Shown one piece after another: positions 23,546 through 35,500 of a stretch of DNA of 64,000 bases (positions are counted from its first letter, which is position 1; each line of letters begins with the position of its first letter). The stretch lies in assembly GCA_032718565.1 (NCBI GenBank), contig JAVGVS010000284.1:387501-451500 (forward strand). The letters are read 5' to 3'. The notes under the pieces were generated by a model, which saw only the letters and a list, made by a program, of their open reading frames with translations, had not been told where the DNA came from and made no database searches. The position numbers were made by a program, and so were the translations under genes. The DNA comes from Distichodus sexfasciatus. Its lineage: Eukaryota > Chordata > Actinopteri > Characiformes > Distichodontidae.

Positions 23546-26500
23546 ACTTTTATATATATATATACTTTATATATAGAACTTTTTCGTTTATTTTTCGTTC
23601 TTCATTGACATTAAACACTCTTCCATATGTGAATACATACATATGTAATTTGAAAAATATATTTTTACTCTAACATTTACTTTTTAAACAGTATTCTATT
23701 GCACACTTTAAGACCTCTGCTGTGCATGAGCAACATCCATAAAATCCATAATTCTAATACGTAAGAGTATATTAATATAAATACATAAATGAGTCACTAT
23801 GTAAATAAATGGACTTGACTTGGGAGCTAAATTCCAAGACACCGTCCTGAGTGGAAGGCATGCTTGTTGCGGTGCTCACCTCGTCCGTCACCTTGAACCT
23901 CTTCAACAAGGCCACAAACTTCTGCTTGAAATTGGGCTGCTGTGACGGGAGAGAGAGAGGAGAGAGGAGTGTGAGTAGAGCAGATGTGCAGCTAACTCAG
24001 CGGGACATGTTTACTGCGGGATTGATGTGAAACGCTCCGTCTCCCTCCTAACCACACCGTCATCGCACTGATTATGCAGCTGAGGACTCATTCTCCACTG
24101 GCCTACATACGGAGAGGCCAAACTGCTGCAGCTGCTGCTGCCACCATGCAACTACCAATACAGCCTGGCATTACAGCTGGGGGTGCTACGATACATCCAT
24201 CTACACTCTTACAGCAACTCAATAATCAGCAAGCCTAGAGCATTAACACAACATGAAAACGTACATCAGACATCATATATACTCCACTCTGCCTTCCTCG
24301 TTTATCGGCAGAGCCAGATGTAAGCATGAAACATGAAGCATCGACTGATAATTCCCAAATCATGCATCCCTAATTTTATATGTACTGTGCTTGTGTTTTG
24401 GTGTTGATCTTGCATGATTTAGTCAAATCCTAATGTAATTTATATAAATCATGTTGCTTTATGTAAGCTGAAGCAGTCTTTAGATTTGGTTAAATGTGTT
24501 GATGCAAGTGTGGTAGAATCTCCACTCTAATCTAGACTTGTATCTTTTACTTAAACATCATCGTGAGCCATAAATGCAGGTCTTGAGTGAGGTCTCAGCT
24601 CCTCTGCTCACCCGCGTCATGGACGTGGTTCGGATCATTTTCCGCCGGGATTTCTTTGGCTTCCGAACTTCATCGTCTTCGTCGTAAAGGTCCTAAAAGC
24701 AGGAAAAATGCAGTTAGCGCGTGCTGTAGTGTGAGAATCCCGTGCCATCATCACTTCATTTGTCAAAAACACGTTGGTACTTCAGAATTTTAAGCGGTTT
24801 GGATAATGAATTGAGGAACTTCAGAATTTGTTTCCAACAAGTAATGAGACGTTTTCCAATTTCCCATTTGCATGCCAATGAAAAATGGAAGAAAACAACA
24901 AACGTGCAATCATACTATTTCTTAAACAGAAGTGGGTGTGAGCCTTACCTGAAGGACAGGGGAACTGTACAAAAATGAGGAATAAGGGACTAAATCAAGC
25001 CATTCGTTCTTATGAAGAGTAAAACAGAGTTACATATATAACACCACTAATTGTGCGCTTCTCATTTCCTATTTTCCTGTATTTTCTCATGTTTATTTTT
25101 GTGGAATGATTATTGTGTGGAGTACTGTACTAGAGCGAAACTTCATGACAAATTTGGTTACTCGGCCAATAAAACTGGTTCTGACTCCGAAAGTGAGTGA
25201 TTATTTGACATTGTGAACACAGCACAGCACACAGTGTCTGTGTTTGACCCATCTGTGAAGGAGCAGTGGGCAGCTCACATGGGCAGCGTACGGTGTCCTT
25301 GCTCACAGGTAACTCACTGGTAACTTATAGATTTTTCATTTTGGTTTTGTAGATGAATATTCAAAAAAAAATCTCCTTTTTGAATTTTGCTTTTAATTTG
25401 AAAGACAAACAAATGATGCACTGGTTAGCGAGGCCTAATTCTAGGTCTGTACAGTGTATGTGTGTGTTAGATGTAGAGATGTTGAGTTGGTAAAAGGTGT
25501 AACAGGTGTGTGTGTGTTAGATGTAGAGATGATGAGGATGATGAGGGTGGGAGCTGTAACAGGTGTAAGACGGTGTGTGTTTTATCACCTGTCCGTGCAC
25601 CGCGTCGCCAGCTGCCCTCTGCTCCGATGAGTAGCTGTCGTCATCCTCCTCCGAGTAGTTGTCCATATCGGGGGACCGATCTGACACACACACACACACA
25701 CGTTGCGTAAGCCGGCCTGTAACTCAGCTCTCCATAAACACGTCTCATAGCCAGACAAACTCAGAGCTGTGACATTTAACATGTCCACTTTTAGCCCGGG
25801 TTCTGCTGCGCGGGACTCTAGGGGCAGAGTGTGAGTGATAAGTAAACCAGACACAGTAAGCTTTTATTATGCGTCCCCACTGTGAAGCAAGTACACAGAG
25901 AGACAAGGCAGCGTGCCTCCAGGTCCACAGTACAAAAGACAAAAGTGAGCCGCACAGAGTGTGTGTGTGTGTGTGTGTTAGGGTTATAGTGATACATTGG
26001 TCTACATCAATTTATCAATGAAAGTAAATTAAAGTGTAGTGATTATTTGTCATTGTGAGCATAGCATGAAATGTAGATATGACTTATCCATGAGCAAGAG
26101 CAGCAGGCAGGTGCACCCAGAGCAGCGCTTGGGGACGGTACCTAACTCATGAGTACCTCGGTGGTACCCTTTCCAAGTCCGGGACTTGAACCGGCGACCC
26201 TCTGATCACAGGGTCAACTCCTGACCCGTTACTACCAACTGCCCAAAATATCGGGTAAATCTGAGCATCAGTCGATGTTGATCACTTAATAAAAAGCAGT
26301 TATTGGCTGATTCCGATATGATTCCGATATTATCGTGCACGCCTACAAAATGTTCTTAAAAGGTTTACACTCCACATGTAGGTATTATGGTAAGCCGCTA
26401 TTCAGGTGCAATTTAAGCATTTCTTACTGTTAACTGACAAAGCAGTTACATTTCAGTCAACTTTCAGTCACTATTTTTTATCACTGCGCTGATCAATATA

Positions 26501-29500
26501 TCATATGGTGATGAAGCTTGAGATTTCCCTCCGAGCGAGTGTGTGTGTGAATGCGTGTGCCGAGGGCTGGCCCAGATGACCTACATGTAAGTTAAACTGA
26601 TTAGAGTGAGCGGCAGCAGCAGCAGCAGGAATGAGGGTTAGAGAGAGACGCATACAGATCTGTCCTGAACCATCACAAGCTTCACTCCTCCATCCTCATC
26701 CCTCACTCACAACTCACACTAAACAGCAGAGCTCCAGCGGAACTGGATTTCAGGGCCATTATCGTCTGATTATTGCTAGTTAACTGGGCCAAAAACTGAT
26801 ATTTGGAACCAATATGCAAAAAACAAAGAAAAACTGTTAAAATGTAGGGTGTATAAACACGGTGTCAGCTGGAACTGTGGTTATTAATGGTGTGGTGACT
26901 GCTTGAGGCTTCAGTGTTGATTGGCTAATACTGGTGTGACATGTGGCCAGTCAGAGAGTGTTGTGGGCGGAACAGTGAGTGGAGAGCAAACAGCACAGAG
27001 AGAAGAGACGGCAGTGGAGCCACAGTAGCACCTTGTAGTTACTTCATATCAGTGATGGTCAAAATTAAACACAGATACTGATAATCAGCAAAATGTCTAA
27101 CATCAGCCCCGATAATCGGTCGACTCTTACTAAACAGTGCGTTATATTAATACAGAGCGGAGAGATGAGCGTGCAGATGGAGATGCAGGAGTGTCAGATT
27201 CCTGCTCTCACTCACAGCTAATTCCACACTGCTGATATCATGTCTTACAGAAAGAGCAGAGAGCGAGCGTAATCCTTGTGTATTAATGTCTTGTTGGTGC
27301 TCTGCTTTCCTTGAGTGAGGATTAAGGGTTCCATGAGGTGTGTTTGCTGTACCTGAGGTCTTGGTCTTTGTTGATTGCTCTGGTTTCCGTCCTCATGGTC
27401 AATCGGTTGGCTTACACACAAACTCACACTCACCTACACACAAACTCACACTCACCTACACACAAACTCACACTCTCTCACACACTTACACACAAACTCA
27501 CACTCACCTACACACAGACTCACACTCACCTACACACAGACTGACACTCACCTACACACAAACTCACACTCACCTACACACAATCTCACACACCTACACA
27601 CAAACTCACACTCACTTACACACAAACTCACACTCTCTCACACACCTACACACAAACTCACACTCTCTCACACACCTACACACAAACTCACACTCTCACA
27701 CTCACCTACACACAAACTCACACTCACCTACACACAAACTCACACTCACGTGTGTGTAGGGTCTCAGTAGTCCAGGACATGGTGGTCTTGAGAGCTTGAA
27801 TCGACACCAACTGGACATCTTTTAGGTTCTTGAAGACGTTTCACTTCTTGGCAGAAATACTCCTTCTGTTGTAAAAATCTGATGGGGGTTCCCAGTTATT
27901 TCACATCGTGCTGAATAAGACTCAGATGAGACGGGAAATGTCTTCAAGAAGCTTAATTTGGCTAAATTTTCAAGTTCCCAGGATTAGATTTTTTTCCCAG
28001 AGAACTTCATCCAGGACGTGGTGGTCTTGAGAGCTTGAGTGGACTTCTTTTAGGCTGTCCTTTTTGGTCAGTTCTAAAAATCGGATAGGGATTTCCAATT
28101 AATTAATGAATCACTAATGGGCTTAATCTCCAGTTACCTTTCATTCAAGATCTCAAGATAACTGTGTCTTGGACGACTGAGAACTTGGACATTCAGGACA
28201 CGGTGTAGTCTTGAGAACTTGAATTGAAAGCGACTGGAGATTAAAGAGCTGGAAGTTCCCATCAACTATTTACAGCTGAAGAAGGAGAGTCGTCCAAGAC
28301 CGTAATCTTGAGAGCTTTAATCAAAGCCAAATTGCTTCTTCAGTTGTAGAAATCTGAGGAAGATTTCCAGTTATTTCACCTCATGAACTGAAGAATCCTT
28401 TCATATGAGAGGGGGAAATGCCCTAAAGAAGTTTAAAAGATGTCCACTTGGCTTTGATTTAAACTCTCAAGATTTGTCCAGCGCAACTGAGAACTTACTT
28501 AGACTTTCAGGACATGGTGGTCTTGAGAGCTTGAGTGGACTTCTTTTATGCTCTTCTTCTAAAGTTCTAAAAATCAGATGGGGATTTCCAGTTATTTAAC
28601 CTCTAGTGGGGTTAATCTCGCAATGCCTCAAGAGCTCAAGATTGCTATGTCTTGGACGACTGAGAACTTAAACATCCATTTAAAGGCTCTTCAAGACGTT
28701 TCACCTTCTTCTTCTATTCCTGCCCTTTAGTCTCAAGTGGGGTTAACTTCAAGTTCAGTTCAAGCTATCAAGAAACACACGCATACTATTGAGCACATGT
28801 TCATATTTATACACCAGCAGCTCTGACTGTTCTCATGGTGTCTGTACTTCACGAAGAGTCCCTCGGTGAGGAGGTCAGGTGTCTGTCAGGAGTTTTAGCT
28901 TTCTCATGTTGTTGGCTTCTGCAGTGTGAAACGCATGCTAACTGTTGTGATTTTATTCTTGGTGTGTATTTGCTGCACTCCGTCAGAATTAATCTGGAGT
29001 TGAAGCGGAGTGAGCGCATGACGAGGAGATTTTTCCCGCCTAAAATGTTTCCCTTCACTATGTTAGTCTCACTATATATACCAGCAGGTTTCCCCTGGCT
29101 GGTTGTGTAATATATGTATTTGCAATAAACTGATCATACAAGACCAATTTCAGTAGCTCAAATAAGAAGATTTTTACCTGTATACACAGACACATAGACA
29201 ATGTTTTGCAGAAGTCACCCGTCATTTCTTTAGGTTTGACTAGTAATGTGAGACAATATGTGCAGTGATTTATTAAATAGAGATGTGGGCTGATAAGATT
29301 TGAATTTGTTTAGTGTTCATTGACTGTATAAATCTGACAGTTTCTTATTAAAATCGAGCAGTGATACAACTGTATGTCGGTCAGAGTATGCATGTGTTTA
29401 TAGACAGTAATTCTAGCCGTTAGGGAAATGAAAATCTGCCCCTTTTCCCCCGTCACTTTCTGTTCCTGTTTCTCCTGCAGTTATATCTCATGAACATGGC

Positions 29501-32500
29501 AGTGAGCATCGGATGATATTTTTACTACACGTTTTACATAAGTGTGATTTACTCATTTGACTGTATGGTTTTCCTGCTGAAAAGTGAAAATTAGTGAAGA
29601 TCATCTGTAAATGTGTTCCCTAGTGTTCCTCCTTTGTTGGTCTTTCTTTAGACAGGGGTGTAAAGGTGTCTGAGACAGCAGCTCTTAACCTGAAAGAACT
29701 CCTAGTTTACAATGAATGCAGCTGCACTAATGAAATATTGTTCTGTTTTGTTGTCAGGTTGCAGTTTGCCTTCCAGATTAGTTTGCTGTAGTAATGTTTT
29801 CAAATGTGTAAATGGAGTGATTTCAGGAAGACGTTGGTGAATATCAGGATCTTGGTGTGGCTGGTGAATGAGGCCTGCTTGGTTTATCTGATTGGTGTGG
29901 CTTGAGGACAGTCTCTGCACACAGCTGTTTTCTTTGTGGGTTCGGTGCCTTTATTAAGGAAATAGCTGCCTGTGAGGAGGAATTTGGGCGTGCAGTGCCA
30001 GATGTGTGCTCCTGCTCAGAGATTTGCAACCTTCCTGGTGAGTTTAGCACACTTCGTCCACAGAATACAGTCAGACTTTGGCTCAGTCCTAGTTTAGAGT
30101 TTAAAAAGTCAACAATCTGTTAAATATGATTAAAAAGTACATTCCAGAGAAAGTTCCAAAATAAACCATGTGAATTTACCATGAAATCCACATTTTGTCA
30201 TTTTTCTCAAAGACAGTGGATCTTAATTCACCAACCCTCCTTAAAAAGTCATTTGTTCCTGACATTCCATTAAGGCTTGAATCCAGGACCGGTAAAGGTA
30301 CTATCCCCAATAGGGGTGGGTATTAGCACCCCCCAATATAATGTGATACTATACGTATTGTAATATTCTACAGTTCACTGAAAATGTAATAACAGAGCTG
30401 AAATGCACGTTGCTGTGTACGATCTGGGTGGTGTTAATGAATCACATTACATTAATAATTCAGCCAAAACAACATAACTCAGAACTGAATTTTAACTTTG
30501 TTGTCTTTGCATTTTAACACACTGAAGTGTCCGGTCAGTTATCTGAAGCTGCTTGTGGTGCATGATTCTCCCCTCAGAAATATCAACTTTTGGAGCTAGA
30601 AATCGATATAGTATATTGTGAAAGCAAATATCGTGATATATTGTTGCATCGTTTTTTTTTTTTGCACAGCCCTAATCCCCAAGCACTCTTCTCCTGGCGC
30701 TGCCCTTGTTGGCTGCCCACTGCTCCTTCACGGATGGGTCAAATGCAGAGGTCACATGTGGTCACTGGTTCAAGTCCTAAGTGAAAGTGAAAGTGAGTGA
30801 TTATTTGTCGTCGTGAACACACCACAGCACAGCACACAGTGCACCACAACGAAATGTGACCTCTGCATTTGACCCATCGGTGAAGGAGCAGTGGGCAGCT
30901 AACAAGTGCCCGGGGAGCAGTGCTTGGGGACGGTACCTTGCTCATGAGTACCTCAGTGGTAACTTTACCGGCCCTGGATTAGAATCTGCGACCTTCTGAT
31001 CACGAGGTGAACACCCTACCGTTATACCACTAACTGTCCCAAACCGGTAAAGGTACCACTGAGGTACTCATGAACTAGTTACCGTCCCCAGTCACTGCTC
31101 CTTCATGGATGGATCAAATACATATCACATTTGGTGTTCACTATGACAAATAGTCTCTCACTTTAATTTAATTCCTGTTAACATTTCTAATAGGGTTGCA
31201 CAATGATATCGGAATCGTATCAGAATCGACTGATAATTGCTTTTTTTGAAAGTCCTCATTATCAGGCCAATGCGTAGATTTACCCGATATTTCCATCCGA
31301 TATTCGATGACACATTTATTGTACGTAGGAAATTCTCTTTGTCTAAACATGCATGGTGTTATCTTTGTGCCAAAATTCTGAGCACGCCCTGGAATGTTCA
31401 TGAGCGAAATCTCTGGTCTTTACGCTCAACTCTGCTGCACACGTGAAACATGTTTAACTACTAAACTGTGTGTTTGCTTCACTTAGTGAATGTGAGCTCA
31501 CACATGGGCCGTGTCCCGAGCCGTGTACTACTGCACTTAATAGTATGGTAGGTAAGGTGCTCTTATCATACTCTTCTATGTGGTAGTATGCATCTCAGGA
31601 AATAACCGGGGTTGTAGTTTAACGGCTCTCTACACACTAGGTAGTGCACATGGAGAGTCAGTGTGCACTGTTTGACTTGGTACACTACATAGGGAGAGAA
31701 GTGACTTTTTCTTAAAATGTTGTGCACTACGCTGGAAATACTCCGCCCTCGCTCCACTCTGCTTTCACGCTTGCTTGACTTGGTGCTGTGTTAGAAATGT
31801 CACAACTGTGTTATTTTTGTGCCAAAGTTCTGAGCGGACCTTTGGTGAACAAAATATCTTGTCTTTATGTGCGTGACTCTTAAAAAGCATGAAAAATATC
31901 AGATATCGTCATCATCTGATAACTCCCATGTCGTGCATCCCTAGTGTCTTACTCTTTCTTTTCAGACAGTAATATTTGTCGTGTGTGTGAGCGCAGTGCC
32001 GCTGTGTTTCGAGTGTGAGGGTGTGGTGGGGGTTTTGAGGAAAGAGCTTTTCTTCCTCTTGGCGCTTATGAAATCCACTCAGTAAAAATGGGCTGCGTTC
32101 CAGAATCTCCCTAACAAGGCCTCAGAGTTCTGCTTTGGAACTTTTATGAGGACTGAAGCAAAGCGCCTGACTTTCTTCACTTTGATTCTTCTCTCAAAGC
32201 ACATGTAAAGCCCCTTACTAACACACACACACACACACTACCCCGCGCACTCTGCTGCTTCCACCTAATCACATGTTTTTGGAGGGGTTTTTTTGCAGCG
32301 CTTGTGTGTGTGTGTGTGTGGAGCTGCAGTATCCCTCTCCTCCCTGTCCCAGTGACTGCATGATTGTGGAATTTTATTGCAGTGTTTTTTGGGGTGGGGG
32401 AGTGGACCACCAGACAAATCCCATTTGAATTGTGTTTATTCTCTTTCTGTGGCTTTGCGTGTTAAAGCCACAATGTTTGGTCAGATTAAGGGTCAGGAAT

Positions 32501-35500
32501 GGCAGGAATGGACTTCACAGATTCCATATCTCCACAGATTAAAGTGTCTTAGCAAACTGTGTTTATGAATTTTCCCTGAATGCGTCTGAAGAGCTTGGAG
32601 TGTTATGCAGTGTCTCTTCTCTCTGTGCCATTTGCTCTCGACTCACTGCTTCGTTTAATGTCCCGCTCACAACAGTCTCTGATTGGCTACGTCACACGAG
32701 CTGTAGGTAAAGTGGAGAGCACGCTGCACAGCTTTGCTTTCTTCATCACAATCTGCTGCTGCTGCTGCTAAAATGTTTATTTAATATTAGTTAAAGTTAA
32801 ATTAAAATAATGTAAAAGGTTTAAGTATTTATAAACTAAACATGATGCCACTTCATGTCCGATACTGATGTTGTAAATTTGTAAATCTGCTGATATGATT
32901 CAAATCTGATCAGGTGTGTAATTTAGTGACGCTCCCTAATCCTGCGGCGCTAAAAGCATCAGGAACACACAGATTGTGAGTGAGAGCTGGTGTTGTTGAG
33001 GAAGTTAAACAGTATAATGGTGTGATGTGCTTTTGGCCTTGTAGTGTGTTGTGTTGCTTGTTCTGCTCATTGTCATATCAATATGTAGGAATTAGTGTCA
33101 ATGTTGAACAATAAACCAGCTTTACCGCAGTCACACTTACATGAAGAACCGACTGAGCGTGTGCACATTTACAGATCGGCTGCGTAGATCAGCCCAATGC
33201 CACTGATACCCGATCCAGCTGTTAGAGTCGTTATCAGACCCATGTCACATCCACGTATCGGATCGGTGCCATCTCTATTATAAACTGGGTTTTCTTTCAG
33301 ATTGGTTCCAAATATCAGCCATCAGCCCCTTTAACTAGCAGTTATCGTTATCATTCCTGAAAAACCAACATCGGTCGACCTCTATGCAGCACGTTACTCA
33401 GGTTTGAGTAGAGGTGTAATGATGCATCTGGATACATGATCAACCAGCACATAGCGATGACCCCAAATGAGAACATGGACAACATGCGTGTGGCGTTATG
33501 CTGAGCAGGAGCAGTGTTTTATTAAAAGTGAAGATTATTATTGAAATGTCAGCTTGAGGTTAATGTTAAATGATGTTTTGGTTTGTTTTTGTGATATGAA
33601 TGTAAGTGATGGTATCAAAGCTGCACATGATATTTGTCTCATATTGATTGCTGGCTCTTGAACTGAAGTGAATGGAAATCGTGTCGTAGCAGACTTTGAA
33701 TCGTTGTCCACTGGATCAATATCAGGTAGTATTGTGATGGAACTTGTTATTTACAGACCTGGGTTTGAGCCAATCAGGGTTACAGAGGGGAGCAAAATTC
33801 CTGGTCAATTTCCAAAAACTTTCCATGGGAACTTTAGTTTGGGGAATTTTGGGAACATTCTAAAATTGAAAACTTTCCACAAGACTCATGGGAATGAATG
33901 AGAATTAACTGGAAATGTTGGATAATTAAAATATCTGTGTCATATGCATAACATGAACGTTTTGTTTCATCATAAACAGACAAACATGAAGAACAATACA
34001 ATTAAAAGCCGCACTGCAGGTGTATTTGTGAGAAAAACTTTGTTCAGAATTAAACATTGATGATCAATTCTTTCACTGAACAACAAAAACATGAATGTTG
34101 AGTAAAACAATCTTTACAGCGTAACTTCAAAATGTAAAATGAAAGGAACTTTCCCTCTTCCCAAAACTATATTACCAACAATATTTAAGTTTTCAGCCTT
34201 CGGTTTTGAAGATTTCTGGTTTATTCCTGTTAATTCCCATGGAAAGCATCCAACTTTGAAAATCTCTGGAATTTTGCAACCCTAGAGTAAGTGTGGTGTT
34301 TGACTATAATATTTGCACAATTTTTGCACTGCCTCTACCACAACCGTTAAAGATGTATATATCACTGGTCACTTTTTAACGAACTATATCTGCACNNNNN
34401 NNNNNGTTAGAATCCCGAGTCGTTGCTGGAGCTGCTTGCTAAGATCCGCTTGCTAAGATCCGCTCAGCAACATCAAGCTAAAATTCATGCCTCATGTTGT
34501 TCTTTTCAGAAGACCCAGGGCTACTTATTTATGTAATTATTTGATGTGAAACTAACAAGTAAAATCTTGATATCATTTTTATAAGCAAATTCTAGTTTTC
34601 ATCTAGTGAAAGTTTATTTTTTTATTTTATTTCTACAAGACAATGTTTTTCAGTAGAGATTTAACTTTAGAAATGTGTGGCATAAATGAACGTGAAACGT
34701 GTCTAATGAGTTCAAAAGGTTAAACTTGGATTTGGTTCACGTCTGTTTCCCAGTATGCCTAAATGCTGTTAATGTTAATCCTGTGACTTTATTCATTTGG
34801 ACTTGGATTTAGTTCCAACATATGTACTTTGTTTACAGCATTTAACAGATGCTCGTATCCAGAGCAACTTCCCTTTTCCCAATTCCTGGGACAGTCTCCC
34901 TGCAGTAATTTGGGGTTAAGGGTCTTGCTCAGGGACCCAGTGGTGGTAGTGCTGGAGGTAGGATATGAACTCACAATCTCTTGGTCCAGAGGCAAGTTTC
35001 CTGACCACTAGGCCACCATCATCCCAAATATCATGCTAACTGAATATGTTAAACAGGAGAAAACAGGCGTAGACTTCAACTACAAAGGATAAGAATGTCA
35101 TAAAATATGACTAAAACCAATCAACGTTCTCAATATAGGGGTGAATTCACAGCAGGAAAGTTCAGCTCTTAGTTCACTTACTTCGGTCCAGACCAAATAA
35201 AATGTTTATTATTTTTATCTTTGGTGCGGTTCACGTTCACATTGTAGGCATTACAAGTGGAGCAGAATTTGTAACAAAACCACATGTGTGTTAAGGTCAT
35301 TCAACCATTGGACAGCAGCGTGTGGGGCGGGCTCAAGCGGTAATCCCAAAGTGAACGTACACTATCATGGAGATGGTAAATGCTGTTCTCCTTGTCGTTG
35401 TAGCGATATGGTTTATACCGTTACATATGTTTGCAGAAATGTTTGAGCGCCAGGAGCGTTTGACGCAACGTCAGTTTTACAATATGATGATAGTAATTTA

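Larger units (their letters stand above)
17721..27410 (-). pseudogene. pacs1: Partial pacs1-like exon set (PACS sorting protein) inside gys2
   Basis: PACS proteins are cytosolic connectors that sort furin and other acidic-cluster cargo. Exons on the gys2 strand: P1 27353-27410 (QPIDHEDGNQSNQQRPRPQ); P2 25589-25680 (DRSPDMDNYSEEDDDSYS... to AGDAVHGQ); P3 24612-24692 (DLYDEDDEVRKPKK... to MIRTTSMTR); P4 23880-23939 (QPNFKQKFVALLKRFKVTDE); P5 22667-22818 (EDLDLLYESLEVYNQSDSD to VLSTPKPTLW); and two weaker ones, P6 19217-19297 and P7 17721-17803 (DAEVEDTPIMMG... KTDSQNQMSP). Order and motifs match the PACS linker region, and RTTSMTR is PACS1-like. Introns and splice sites are kept, so this is not a retrocopy. 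The furin-binding N-terminal region and the conserved C-terminal half are absent. P5 is 152 nt where 153 keeps frame, and P1 ends phase 0 while P2 needs phase 1. It could be a decayed duplicate or misassembled, error-bearing sequence; PACS2 is a less likely parent. Confidence 0.85.

Noticed and set aside
27340..27770. CRISPR-like array or a His/Thr repeat protein
   Set aside because: Units of about 22 bp are contiguous without spacers. This is a vertebrate minisatellite next to a real splice acceptor.
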